A stretch of 64,000 nucleotides of DNA from contig NZ_CP007220.1 of assembly GCF_001632805.1 (NCBI RefSeq), positions 4,278,001 to 4,342,000 of the forward strand, in the 5' to 3' direction. The stretch is from Mycobacteroides chelonae CCUG 47445. GTDB taxonomy: Bacteria; Actinomycetota; Actinomycetes; Mycobacteriales; Mycobacteriaceae. How positions within the stretch are numbered: the first letter of the stretch is position 1; the number at the start of each line of letters is the position of its first letter. The position numbers and the translations under genes were made by a program. Shown here piece after piece: positions 55,155-64,000 of the stretch. Below the pieces are notes generated by a model that saw only the letters and a program-made list of their open reading frames with translations, was not told where the DNA came from and did not search any database.

Positions 55155-57098
55155 ATGGCAACCGACACCTTCCACCCCCTTGATCCCCTCGCGGCGGAGG
55201 AATTCACCACGGTCGCAAAGATTCTGGCGCAGACATATGACGTCGGAAACCACTGGCGATACACCTCCATCGAGCTTGCCGAACCCTCGAAGGCCGATAT
55301 CGCCGCCTTCGACAACACCGGCACCCGGCCTGATCGTCGGGCACTTGCCACCTGCCTGGACACCTCACGCAACGCCACCTACAAGGCAGTCGTGTCGCTG
55401 ACGTCCGGCGAAGTGCTGTCCTGGGAGCACATTCCCGGGGTACAACCGAACTTCACGGTCGATGAATGGGAAGAGGCGGACGCCGCACTTCGTCGCCACC
55501 CCGAGGTCATCGCCGCACTGGCACAACGCGGCATCACCGACATGGACCTGGTGTTTATGGACACCTGGACCTACGGCGATGCCGTCATGCCCGAAAAATA
55601 CAAGGGCAGGCGCCTCGGATGGTCGGACACCTGGGTGCGTTCCAGTGCGGGCGCCAATCCCTATGCCGGCCCCGTCAACGGATTCCACTGCATCATCGAT
55701 ATGAACAGCATGGAGCTGCTGGAGATCGAGGACACCTTCTCCGTACCGCGACCCGAGATGATGGGCGAATATGTGCCCCGGCACATACCGGAACGACTGC
55801 GTCAGCAGAGCACCCGGGAGTCGCTGCAACCACTGCACATCACTCAGCCCGAGGGCACGTCCTTCACCATCGAGGGAAACAAACTTCAGTGGCAGAACTG
55901 GTCCCTGCGGGTCGGCTTCAACTACCGCGAAGGCATGACACTGCATGCGGTGACCTACAACGACAACGGAAGGGTGCGGTCGGTCGCCAACCGCATGTCC
56001 TTCGCCGAGATGATGGTGCCGTATCGGGACCACTGCGAGGATCACTACCGACGAACAGCTTTCGATATCGGTGAGTGGGGCATCGGCTTCATGACCACCT
56101 CGCTGGAACTCGGGTGCGATTGCCTCGGCGAAATTCGCTACCTCGATGCGGTGCTGCACAACAGCAAGGGCGAGCCGTACACGATCAAGAACGCGATCTG
56201 TATTCACGAAGAGGACAACGCAGTCCTGTGGAAGCACGTCGATCACGATCACGGCGCCGAGGTGCGCCGTATGCGTCGGCTCACGGTGTCCTTCCACGTC
56301 ACCGTCGCCAACTATGAATACCTCACGTACTGGCGGTTCTATCAGGACGGGAACATCGAATGTGAGGTCCGTGCAACGGGAATCATGGTGGTGAGCAACT
56401 TCGCCGAGGGCGCGGCGCATCCGCATGGAACCCTGGTCGACAACCGGACGTACGCGCCGTACCACCAGCACTTCCTTGTCGCGAGACTCGACCTGGATAT
56501 CGATGGCACCGAAAACACCGTCTACGCCAGCGAAACCGAGATCGAGCCCGTCGGGCCCGCCAATCCATACGGGCTGTCCCTGCGGCAGCGCAACACCCCG
56601 TTGCGCACCGAATCGGAAGGCAAACAGGACTTCTGCTGGCAGACTCAGCGCGCCTGGAAGGTCGTCAACGACAACACCCGCAACGGCATCGGTACCGCAC
56701 CGGCGTACAAATTGGTGCCCGGGGCGGCCATCCCGGCGATGTTCGACCCGTCCTCCCCGGTGCTGGCACGTTGCCGTGCCATCGAGCACACCCTCTGGGT
56801 GACGCCAAACTCACCCGATGAGCGCTGGCCCGCAGGAGAATTCGTCACCCAGAGCAAGGAAGACCACGGCCTGCCCGCCTGGACGGAGAACAACCGCTCC
56901 ATCGAAAACACCGATGTGGTGCTGTGGTACGTATTCGGTATCCATCACATCACCCGTCCTGAAGACTGGCCGATCATGCCCGTCGACACCGTGAACTTCT
57001 GGCTCAAGCCGGTCGGATTCTTCGACCGCAACCCCTCACTCGATGTCGCACCCAATCCGCCGAAGAGCTGTCACACATCAGGACACGAGGAGGCCTAG
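55155..57098 (+). CDS. Copper-dependent primary amine oxidase (TPQ type)
   Basis: 647-residue copper amine oxidase. The TPQ cofactor precursor is Tyr387 in NYEY (386-389). Copper ligands are His437 and His439 in YHQHF and a His of HH at 597-598 (GIHHITRPEDWPIMP). The N-terminal beta-alpha domains are complete; there is no signal peptide, so it acts in the cytoplasm. It oxidises primary amines to aldehydes, releasing ammonia and hydrogen peroxide. Between the aldehyde dehydrogenase and GABA genes, putrescine is the most likely substrate. The ATG at 55155 is chosen over in-frame starts inside the upstream gene. Confidence 0.93.
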   Translation: MATDTFHPLDPLAAEEFTTVAKILAQTYDVGNHWRYTSIELAEPSKADIAAFDNTGTRPDRRALATCLDTSRNATYKAVVSLTSGEVLSWEHIPGVQPNFTVDEWEEADAALRRHPEVIAALAQRGITDMDLVFMDTWTYGDAVMPEKYKGRRLGWSDTWVRSSAGANPYAGPVNGFHCIIDMNSMELLEIEDTFSVPRPEMMGEYVPRHIPERLRQQSTRESLQPLHITQPEGTSFTIEGNKLQWQNWSLRVGFNYREGMTLHAVTYNDNGRVRSVANRMSFAEMMVPYRDHCEDHYRRTAFDIGEWGIGFMTTSLELGCDCLGEIRYLDAVLHNSKGEPYTIKNAICIHEEDNAVLWKHVDHDHGAEVRRMRRLTVSFHVTVANYEYLTYWRFYQDGNIECEVRATGIMVVSNFAEGAAHPHGTLVDNRTYAPYHQHFLVARLDLDIDGTENTVYASETEIEPVGPANPYGLSLRQRNTPLRTESEGKQDFCWQTQRAWKVVNDNTRNGIGTAPAYKLVPGAAIPAMFDPSSPVLARCRAIEHTLWVTPNSPDERWPAGEFVTQSKEDHGLPAWTENNRSIENTDVVLWYVFGIHHITRPEDWPIMPVDTVNFWLKPVGFFDRNPSLDVAPNPPKSCHTSGHEEA

Positions 57099-57100
57099 CC

Positions 57101-58000
57101 GTGAACGATGCCGCCACGAGAGGTGCCAAACGGATCGCCGTTGCATACCTGGCCACTCCGGGCGGCGACGACGCGCTCGCCGTCGGCGCACAGATCGCGC
57201 GCTCTCTGGGGGCGCATCTCGATCTGTGCATGGTGCTGCCGCTGGACCGACCCATCCTGGCACCCCTGCCACAGCAAGAGCGTCAAGACATCTTGTCCGA
57301 GAACGCCACTCACTGGCTCAAGCACGCCGAGTCCACCATTCCCGACGATCTCACCGTCGAGACACATATCAGCTTTCACGAGTCGATCGCCGAGGGTCTC
57401 ATCGCCCAAAGCGAGGCCCTGGGCGCCGAAGCCATCGTGGTCGGTGGCTCTGGCGGCGGGCTGGTCGGCAGTCTCTCCCTTGGGTCGGTGGTCAACGAAC
57501 TCGTGCACTCCTCCCCCATACCTTTGGTGATCTCGCCGCGTGGTGCGCGCTACCAGAAGAATCTCCGCGTTCGGGAAGTCACGTGCGCCATGGGAACCCG
57601 GCCCGGCGCACACGTGCTACTGGACACCGCGTTGCAGGCCTGCCAGCGTGCGAAAGCACCGCTGCGGCTGGTGTCCCTGGTGTCATTCGATCCGATCCCC
57701 GGCGGTGACGATGACCAGTCGGCACGTGAACGTGCTGCCATCCATGCCCGACAATCCCTCGAGACCGCCAAACTGATTCTCCCCCCAGATTTCCCGGTCA
57801 CCTCAATCGTCGCCGAAGGACCCACGATCGAAGCCGCCGTGAATAAGCTCGACTGGCACGAGGGCGACATCATCATGGTGGGTTCCAGCCGCCTTGCGCA
57901 GCCACGGCGCCTCTTCCTTGGATCGACGGCCGCCAAGATGCTTCGGGTGCTGCAGGTGCCCATGGTCGTGATCCCCAAGGAAGAGGCCAATCGTGATTGA
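57101..58000 (+). CDS. Tandem universal stress protein
   Basis: 299 residues with two UspA domains (about 8-145 and 155-297). Each ends with an ATP-binding type pattern: GGSGGGLVGSLSLGSVVNEL near residue 110 and VGSSRLAQPRRLFLGSTAAK near residue 264. The GTG start has a GGAGG site upstream and lies 2 bases after the amine oxidase stop. It overlaps the permease gene by 8 bases. A universal stress protein between a permease and an oxidase suggests a regulatory or protective role, perhaps against the amine oxidase products; unproven. Confidence 0.9.
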   Translation: MNDAATRGAKRIAVAYLATPGGDDALAVGAQIARSLGAHLDLCMVLPLDRPILAPLPQQERQDILSENATHWLKHAESTIPDDLTVETHISFHESIAEGLIAQSEALGAEAIVVGGSGGGLVGSLSLGSVVNELVHSSPIPLVISPRGARYQKNLRVREVTCAMGTRPGAHVLLDTALQACQRAKAPLRLVSLVSFDPIPGGDDDQSARERAAIHARQSLETAKLILPPDFPVTSIVAEGPTIEAAVNKLDWHEGDIIMVGSSRLAQPRRLFLGSTAAKMLRVLQVPMVVIPKEEANRD

Positions 58001-59567
58001 TGATCCGCTTGCGGGAAGACCATCTGGCACTGAAAGTGTTGCCCGCACCGAGCTGGAACAGGCCGAGCAGACCGAGGGCCTCATCTCCAAAGGGCTGGCC
58101 GCCGGGCGCATCGGAACCTTCACCGGCGCTGTCCTCGGCATCTCCACAGTCGCGCCCGGATACACACTTACGGCCAGCATCGGCCTGATCGTCGCCGCCG
58201 TCGGCCTGAAGATGCCGGCGATCCTCATCGCCGGTTTCATCCCGATGTTCCTGACCGCATACGCCTACCGGGAACTGAATTCGCGAGCACCCGACTGCGG
58301 CGCCTCGTTCACCTGGTCCACCAAGGCATTTGGCCCCTACATCGGCTGGATGTGCGGCTGGGGCATGGTGATCGCCACCATCATCGTGCTGTCCAATCTG
58401 GCGTCTATCGGGGTGCAGTACGGGTACCAGTTCCTCGGCGCCGTCTCCCACAATCAGACAATCGGCGAGCTCGCCAACAATAAGGCCGTCAACATCATCT
58501 CGACCGTGGCGCTGCTGGCGATCGCCACCTATATCTCCAGCCGCGGAATCACCACCAGCGAGAAGGTTCAATATGTTCTCGTCGGGTTCCAGATGATCGT
58601 GCTGGTGATCTTCGCCGTCGTCGCCATCGCGAAAGCACCCAGCATGGCCGGACATCTCGATTTCGACCTGGACTGGTTCAATCCACTGACCGGACTAACC
58701 CTGAGCGCCTTTGTCATTGGGCTCATTGGATCGATCTTCGCGTTCTGGGGTTGGGACACATGTCTGACGCTCGGCGAAGAATGTAAGGACCCGACCAAGG
58801 TGCCCGGCCGCGCCGGACTGTTGTGCGTGCTGTCGATCCTGCTCACCTACCTCCTGGTGGCTGTCGCGGTGATGATGTTCGCGGGCGTGGGCGACACGGA
58901 TCTGGGTCTTGCGAATGAGGAGAACAAAGACAACGTCTTTGGCGCCCTGGCCAACCCGGTGCTGGGCAGCTGGTTCGGCCCGCTGTTGCTGCTCGCGATA
59001 TTCGCCTCCGCGGTGGCGAGCCTGCAGACCACCTCGCTGCCCGCCGCCCGCACCATGCTCGCGATGGGCACCTACGGCGCATTTCCGAAAAAGTTCGCCG
59101 ATGTCAGCCCACGGTTCCTGACACCTACCTTCAGCACCATCGTGGCCGGCGCGGTGACGGCCGTTTTCTACACCGTCGTCAGCCTGCTATCGGACCGCAC
59201 CCTGCTGGATACCATTGCGGCCCTTGGCATCATGATCTGCTGGTACTACGGCATTACCGCCTTCGCTTGTGTGTGGTACTTCCGCACTGAGCTTTTCCAG
59301 AATGCCCACAACGTGGTGTACAAGTTCCTCTTTCCGCTCCTGGGCGGGCTCATGCTGGCAGCGGTATTCGTCATTTCTGTGCGCGAGAGCATGGATCCGG
59401 AGAAGACCGGCAGCGGCGCCTCGATCGGCGGCATCGGCCTGGTGTTCTATCTGGGCTTCGGCATTCTGGCGTTCGGGGCGGTGCTCATGCTGATCATGCG
59501 CGTCAAGAGTCCGGACTTCTTCCAGGGACGCACCCTCACTCGCGACACCGCTCCGCTCGTCGAATAG
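57993..59567 (+). CDS. APC-family amino acid/polyamine permease
   Basis: 524 residues with about twelve membrane segments. The first helices include GTFTGAVLGISTVAPGYTLT, and the YRELNSRAPDCGASFTWSTK region follows, typical of the APC superfamily. The operon position points to putrescine, agmatine or GABA uptake, but residues that would decide this are not clear to me. The GTG at 57993 overlaps the Usp stop and has an AGAGG site upstream. A 136-bp gap with no clear feature precedes gabT. Confidence 0.87.
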   Translation: MIDDPLAGRPSGTESVARTELEQAEQTEGLISKGLAAGRIGTFTGAVLGISTVAPGYTLTASIGLIVAAVGLKMPAILIAGFIPMFLTAYAYRELNSRAPDCGASFTWSTKAFGPYIGWMCGWGMVIATIIVLSNLASIGVQYGYQFLGAVSHNQTIGELANNKAVNIISTVALLAIATYISSRGITTSEKVQYVLVGFQMIVLVIFAVVAIAKAPSMAGHLDFDLDWFNPLTGLTLSAFVIGLIGSIFAFWGWDTCLTLGEECKDPTKVPGRAGLLCVLSILLTYLLVAVAVMMFAGVGDTDLGLANEENKDNVFGALANPVLGSWFGPLLLLAIFASAVASLQTTSLPAARTMLAMGTYGAFPKKFADVSPRFLTPTFSTIVAGAVTAVFYTVVSLLSDRTLLDTIAALGIMICWYYGITAFACVWYFRTELFQNAHNVVYKFLFPLLGGLMLAAVFVISVRESMDPEKTGSGASIGGIGLVFYLGFGILAFGAVLMLIMRVKSPDFFQGRTLTRDTAPLVE

Positions 59568-59703
59568 GCGGCCATGTCGTCGATGCGGGTGGCCATTCGC
59601 GCCAGAACGGCGTATCCAAGAACCATCGGTGGACAAATCGTCCATTCCCAGATGCACTCCACGGCGACACACTGAGATCGCCGGATCGACGACAGGAAGT
59701 GCC

Positions 59704-61059
59704 ATGACCGACATCGCCTACCGCCTCGCACAGAAGCGCAACATCGTGACGCCCCTGCCCGGGCCGCGTTCCAGTGCCCTGGCTGAGCGCCGTCGCACGG
59801 CGGTATCCGCCGGGGTCGGCTCGACCGCGCCGGTCTACGCCGTTGATGCCGATGGTGGCGTGATCGTCGACGCCGATGGCAACTCCTTCATCGACCTCGG
59901 GGCGGGTATCGCGGTCACCACCGTGGGCGCCTCCCACCCCGCCGTCGCCGCCGCCATCGCCGACCAGGCCGCTCACTTCACCCACACCTGTTTCATGGTG
60001 ACGCCCTACGAGGGATACGTGCAGGTCGCCGAGCTCCTCAACGCCCTGACTCCCGGCGATCACGAGAAGCGCACCGCACTGTTCAACTCCGGCGCCGAAG
60101 CCGTGGAGAACGCGATCAAGGTGGCGCGGCTGGCCACCGGCCGTCCGGCGGTCGTTGCCTTCGACAACGCCTATCACGGCCGCACCAACCTGACGATGGC
60201 GCTGACCGCCAAGTCGATGCCCTACAAGTCGCAGTTCGGGCCCTTCGCACCCGAGGTCTACCGGATGCCGGCCTCCTACCCGCTGCGTGACGAGCCGGGT
60301 CTGTCCGGCGAGGAAGCGGCACGGCGGGCGATCTCCCGCATCGAAACCCAGATCGGTGCGCAATCGCTGGCCGCGATCATCATCGAGCCCATCCAGGGTG
60401 AGGGTGGATTCATCGTGCCCGCACCCGGATTCCTGTCCACGCTCACCGCGTGGGCGCGGGACCACGGCGTCGTCTTCATCGCCGACGAGGTGCAGACCGG
60501 ATTCGCCCGCACCGGAGCCTGGTTCGCCTCCGAGCACGACGGCATCGTTCCCGACATCGTCACCATGGCCAAGGGCATCGCCGGTGGCATGCCGCTGTCC
60601 GCCGTCACCGGGCGCGCCGACCTCATGGACGCGGTGTACACCGGAGGACTGGGCGGAACCTACGGCGGCAACCCGGTGACCTGCGCGGCGGCCATCGCCG
60701 CACTGGGCGTCATGCGTGAGCTCGACCTGCCGGCCCGAGCCCGGGCCATCGAAACCTCGGTGGTGTCGCGGCTGAGCGCGCTTGCCGAGGAGGTCGACGT
60801 CATCGGCGAGGTACGCGGTCGCGGGGCCATGTTGGCCATCGAGATCGTCAAACCCGGCACCGGCAACCCCGGAGAACCTGACGCGACCCTCACCAAAGCC
60901 ATTGCCGCCGAGGCCCTCTCCCGAGGTGTTCTGATCCTGACCTGCGGAACCTTCGGAAACGTCATCCGCTTGCTGCCCCCGTTGGTCATCGGGGACGATC
61001 TACTGGACGAGGGCATCACCGTCCTCGCCGACATCATCCGCGAGAAGGCGAGCCACTAG
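59704..61059 (+). CDS. gabT: GabT, 4-aminobutyrate aminotransferase
   Basis: 451-residue class III PLP aminotransferase converting GABA and 2-oxoglutarate to succinate semialdehyde and glutamate. The PLP Lys is Lys290 in MAKGIAGGMPLS. Other motifs are NSGAEAVENAIKVARLATGR (about 129-148), YHGRTN and the VFIADEVQTGFARTG cofactor-binding Asp segment (about 257-271). An AGGAAG site precedes the ATG. It overlaps gabD by one base (TAGTG). It links the amine oxidase and aldehyde dehydrogenase products to central metabolism. Confidence 0.93.
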   Translation: MTDIAYRLAQKRNIVTPLPGPRSSALAERRRTAVSAGVGSTAPVYAVDADGGVIVDADGNSFIDLGAGIAVTTVGASHPAVAAAIADQAAHFTHTCFMVTPYEGYVQVAELLNALTPGDHEKRTALFNSGAEAVENAIKVARLATGRPAVVAFDNAYHGRTNLTMALTAKSMPYKSQFGPFAPEVYRMPASYPLRDEPGLSGEEAARRAISRIETQIGAQSLAAIIIEPIQGEGGFIVPAPGFLSTLTAWARDHGVVFIADEVQTGFARTGAWFASEHDGIVPDIVTMAKGIAGGMPLSAVTGRADLMDAVYTGGLGGTYGGNPVTCAAAIAALGVMRELDLPARARAIETSVVSRLSALAEEVDVIGEVRGRGAMLAIEIVKPGTGNPGEPDATLTKAIAAEALSRGVLILTCGTFGNVIRLLPPLVIGDDLLDEGITVLADIIREKASH

Positions 61060-62513
61060 TGACTGATCACTCAGCCCTGATCGATGCCATTCCCACCGAT
61101 CTGTGGATCGGCGGGAAGCAGGTGCCATCGTCCTCGGGCGCCCGGTTCCCCGTGCACAACCCGGCCGACGGCGCGGTGCTGACCACCGTGGCCGACGCAT
61201 CGACAGCCGACGGTGCCACCGCACTCGATGAGGCTGTGGCTGCGCAACCCTCCTGGGCCGCGACCGCGCCCCGTGAACGGGCCGAAATTCTGCGGCGCGC
61301 CTGGGAATTGGTCATGGAGCGGCGTGATGATTTCGCACTGGCCATGACCCTGGAAATGGGTAAGCCGCTGGCAGAGAGCCAGGGCGAGGTCGCCTACGGC
61401 GGAGAGTTCCTGCGCTGGTTCTCCGAAGAGGCGGTGCGCATCAACGGCCGGTACACCTCGTCGCCGACCGGCACCGGCCGGATCCTGGTGGCCAAGCAGC
61501 CCATCGGTCCGGCTCTGGCGATCACCCCCTGGAACTTCCCGCTGGCTATGGGAACCCGCAAGATAGGCCCGGCGTTCGCCGCCGGATGCACCATGATCGT
61601 CAAGCCCGCCGCCGAGACGCCGCTGACCATGCTGCTGCTGGGCCAGGTGTTCGCCGATGCCGGGCTGCCTGCCGGCGTGCTGTCGATCCTTCCCACCACC
61701 AGCGCCTCCGGCCTGACCGGCCCGCTGATCGAGGACTCCAGACTGCGCAAGTTGACCTTCACCGGCTCTACCGCCGTCGGCAAGGTGCTGCTGTCACAGT
61801 GCGCCACAAGGGTTTTACGTTCGTCGATGGAGCTCGGCGGCAACGCCCCATTCGTGGTGTTCGACGATGCAGACGTGGACGCCGCGGTCGACGGCGCGAT
61901 GGCAGCCAAGATGCGCAACATCGGCGAGGCATGCACCGCGGCCAACCGCTTTCATGTCGACAACGCGGTGCGCGCTGAATTCACCGAGAAGCTCACCGCC
62001 CGCATGGGTGCCCTCACCATCGGCCCCGGCGACCAAAGCGGCGTACAGGTGGGCCCGCTCATCACCGCCAAGCAGCGCGCCTCGGTCGACGAGTTGGTGC
62101 AAGACGCCGTCAGCAAGGGAGCCGTCATCACCACCGGTGGCACGATCGCCGACGGAGAGGGTTACTTCTATCCGCCGACCGTGCTCACCGATGTGCCCTC
62201 GAACGCAAGAATTCTCCGTGAAGAGGTGTTCGGCCCGGTGGCCGCGATCACCGGGTTCGACGGGGAAGACGCGGGAGTGGCCGCGGCCAACGACACCGAA
62301 TACGGACTCGCCGCATACGTGTACACCACCAATCTGGATCGCGCGCTGCGTGTTTCAGAGTCTGTCGAGTCGGGAATGATCGGCGTCAACCGTGGTGTGA
62401 TCTCCGACGTGGCCGCACCGTTCGGTGGGATCAAGGAATCTGGCATCGGCCGCGAAGCCGGCAGCGAAGGTATCGAGGAATACCTCGAAACGAAATACAT
62501 AGCGCTGCCTTAG
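61059..62513 (+). CDS. gabD: GabD, succinate-semialdehyde dehydrogenase
   Basis: 484-residue aldehyde dehydrogenase. Catalytic Cys292 is in NIGEACTAANR, preceded by the LELGGNAPFVVFDDADVDAA segment with the general-base Glu. Cofactor motifs are TPWNFPLAMGTRKIGPAFAA and FTGSTAVGKVL. Together these fit NAD(P)-dependent succinate-semialdehyde dehydrogenases, and the gabT-gabD coupling makes the assignment strong. It completes the route from GABA to succinate. Confidence 0.92.
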   Translation: MTDHSALIDAIPTDLWIGGKQVPSSSGARFPVHNPADGAVLTTVADASTADGATALDEAVAAQPSWAATAPRERAEILRRAWELVMERRDDFALAMTLEMGKPLAESQGEVAYGGEFLRWFSEEAVRINGRYTSSPTGTGRILVAKQPIGPALAITPWNFPLAMGTRKIGPAFAAGCTMIVKPAAETPLTMLLLGQVFADAGLPAGVLSILPTTSASGLTGPLIEDSRLRKLTFTGSTAVGKVLLSQCATRVLRSSMELGGNAPFVVFDDADVDAAVDGAMAAKMRNIGEACTAANRFHVDNAVRAEFTEKLTARMGALTIGPGDQSGVQVGPLITAKQRASVDELVQDAVSKGAVITTGGTIADGEGYFYPPTVLTDVPSNARILREEVFGPVAAITGFDGEDAGVAAANDTEYGLAAYVYTTNLDRALRVSESVESGMIGVNRGVISDVAAPFGGIKESGIGREAGSEGIEEYLETKYIALP

Positions 62514-62565
62514 ATGCCGCGACCTAGCCGGAATTTCTCACACCGGTGCAACCCGAGAGGCACAC

Positions 62566-63591
62566 ATGGCATGGCGGATGCCGGCGGAAACCGAACCACA
62601 CGAGCGGATCTGGATGGCGTTCCCGAAGCCCGGCCTCACCTTCGGCGACGATAACGCCGCACTGGAGGCCGGCTATCAGGCCTGGACGGCGGTAGCGCAT
62701 GCGGTGCTCGCCTTCACTCCGGTGACGATGGTGGTAGACCCTGGCCAGCACGAACACGCCCGCCGAATGTTGTCGTCGGATATCGAGCTGTTGGTCGCCC
62801 CGCTCGACGACTTTTGGATGCGCGATATCGGACCCACGTTCGTCGTCGACGACGTCACCGGCGAGCTGGGTGCCGTCGACTGGATTTTCAACGGCTGGGG
62901 GTCGTCAACGCCGCAGGCCTGGTCGCACGATCGCGAGATCGGACGCACGATCGCTGCTGCCGCCGGCGCGACCCTCGTATCGTCGTTGCTGGTCAACGAG
63001 GGTGGCGCCATCCATGTCGACGGTGGTGGCACCGTGCTGCTGACGGAGACCGTGTTGCTTGATCCGCTGCGCAATCCGCATGCCGACCGCAGCCGCGTCG
63101 AAGCCGAGCTGGCCCGCACCCTGGGCGTTGAGCATGCCGTGTGGCTACCACGCGGACTCACGCGCGACTACGAGCCCCTGGGCACCAAGGGGCACGTCGA
63201 CATGGTCGCGACGCTGCCCTCACCCGGCACCGTCTTACTGCATGCACAAACCAATCCTGACCATCCCGATTACGAAGTGTCCGCACAACTCCGCGCCGCG
63301 CTCGCCGATGCGGTCGATGCCCGCGGTGACGCGTTCGACATCGTCGATCTGCCGGCACCCGCGACACTGCGGGACGCGGACGGGTTTGTCGACTGGAGCT
63401 ACATCAATCACCTTGTCACCGGCGATGGCGTGATCCTGTGCGGTTACGACGAGGCGGAGGCCGACTCGCAGGCAGCGGAGATCATCGCCGACGCCTATCC
63501 CGGCCGCGAGGTGATACTGGTCGATGCGCGGCCAATCCTGGTCGGTGGCGGCGGTATTCACTGCATCACCCAGCAACAGCCAAAGGTTTAG
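62566..63591 (+). CDS. aguA: Agmatine deiminase
   Basis: 341-residue pentein-fold guanidino-modifying enzyme converting agmatine to N-carbamoylputrescine and ammonia. It has the family N-terminus RMPAETEPHERIWMAFP, the catalytic Glu/His segment NEGGAIHVDGGG and TKGHVDM, and the nucleophile Cys333 in GGGIHCITQQQP at the C-terminus. A GAGAGG site precedes the ATG. It provides an arginine-derived entry into the putrescine pathway of this operon. Confidence 0.93.
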   Translation: MAWRMPAETEPHERIWMAFPKPGLTFGDDNAALEAGYQAWTAVAHAVLAFTPVTMVVDPGQHEHARRMLSSDIELLVAPLDDFWMRDIGPTFVVDDVTGELGAVDWIFNGWGSSTPQAWSHDREIGRTIAAAAGATLVSSLLVNEGGAIHVDGGGTVLLTETVLLDPLRNPHADRSRVEAELARTLGVEHAVWLPRGLTRDYEPLGTKGHVDMVATLPSPGTVLLHAQTNPDHPDYEVSAQLRAALADAVDARGDAFDIVDLPAPATLRDADGFVDWSYINHLVTGDGVILCGYDEAEADSQAAEIIADAYPGREVILVDARPILVGGGGIHCITQQQPKV

Positions 63592-63594
63592 GCA

Positions 63595-64000
63595 ATGGAT
63601 GTCGTCGAGGCGAGCATCGCCGATCTGCAGGCCGCACTCGCCGCCGGGGAAACGACGTCAGTCGCCCTGGTCGCAGAGTATCTGCGCCGGATCGCCGCCT
63701 ACGACCGCGGTGGGATCACCCTCAACGCCGTACCCGTCCTGGACCCGCAGGCGTTCACCGCCGCCGCCGAGTCCGATGCGCGTCGCGCGGCCGGTGCCAC
63801 ACTTGGCCCGCTCGACGGCATCCCGTACACCGCCAAGGATTCATACGCCGCGAAGGGACTGCCGGTGGCGGCCGGATCTCCGGCCTTCGCCCGGCTCATC
63901 GCCCAGCGCGATGCGTTCACCATCGCACAACTTCGTACCGCAGGAGCGGTGCTGCTCGGGCTCACCAACATGCCGCCCATGGCGAACGGCGGCATGCAGC
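63595..64000 (+). CDS. Amidase signature family protein (5' part, cut by window edge)
   Basis: About 135 residues are visible from the ATG at 63595, 3 bases after the agmatine deiminase stop. The sequence LGPLDGIPYTAKDSYAAKGL carries the first catalytic Lys of the amidase signature family, and GAVLLGLTNMPPMANGGMQ leads toward the Ser-rich signature just beyond the edge. The usual N-carbamoylputrescine amidase (AguB) is of the nitrilase type, so this unrelated amidase may supply that step; the rest of the gene is needed to judge. Confidence 0.82.
   Translation, partial: MDVVEASIADLQAALAAGETTSVALVAEYLRRIAAYDRGGITLNAVPVLDPQAFTAAAESDARRAAGATLGPLDGIPYTAKDSYAAKGLPVAAGSPAFARLIAQRDAFTIAQLRTAGAVLLGLTNMPPMANGGMQ

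Overview
The window looks like chromosome from a rapidly growing mycobacterium, most likely the Mycobacteroides abscessus-chelonae group (inference). The evidence is high GC, Mce/YrbE genes, F420/deazaflavin-type enzymes, many starts with a TANNNT hexamer 6-7 bases before ATG/GTG (leaderless style), and gene order matching the cholesterol locus of M. tuberculosis (Rv3497c to Rv3531c, numbering from memory). I see no tRNA, rRNA, CRISPR array, insertion sequence or prophage.

Positions 1-28.5 kb are a sterol uptake and side-chain degradation locus. It starts inside mce4C and runs through mce4B, mce4A, yrbE4B, yrbE4A, hsd4A, fdxD, fadE26/fadE27, fadD17, fadD19, echA19, a DUF35 protein with ltp4/ltp3, kshA, and a sulfotransferase/SDR/Rv3531c-type operon. 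Five good KstR-type operators (TnnAACnnGTTnnA) sit in front of its transcription units. Insertions and local differences include a DUF559 gene flanked by two near-identical 54-bp palindromic repeats, a nitronate monooxygenase-like gene in the fadD19 operon, an FprB-like ferredoxin reductase behind an IdeR-type iron box, and the remnant of an internally deleted flavoprotein gene.

Positions 28.6-32.6 kb carry an IclR-family regulator and cysD-cysNC (ATP sulfurylase and APS kinase, making PAPS). A 17-bp element with 16 identical positions lies 13-15 bp upstream of both the sulfotransferase operon and cysD. This suggests that one regulator couples PAPS supply to sulfotransfer.

Positions 32.6-37.9 kb are a conserved housekeeping block: YbdK-type ligase, lipoprotein SodC, a VirR-like LytR_C protein, DUF3263, peptide deformylase, a GNAT protein and exonuclease III. 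Positions 37.9-46.0 kb hold the most unusual region: two paralogous four-gene envelope modules (three small single-pass proteins A-B-C facing one polytopic membrane protein D), flanked by two lipoprotein genes. I do not recognise a described function.

Positions 46-53.6 kb contain an MFS exporter, a TPP riboswitch with thiC-thiD, an alpha/beta hydrolase, a KstR-like TetR gene behind its own KstR-type operator, and a PucR regulator. From 53.7 kb to the right edge runs a polyamine catabolic operon: aminobutyraldehyde dehydrogenase, copper amine oxidase, a tandem universal stress protein, an APC permease, gabT, gabD, agmatine deiminase and an amidase cut by the edge. Together these could take agmatine or putrescine through GABA to succinate.
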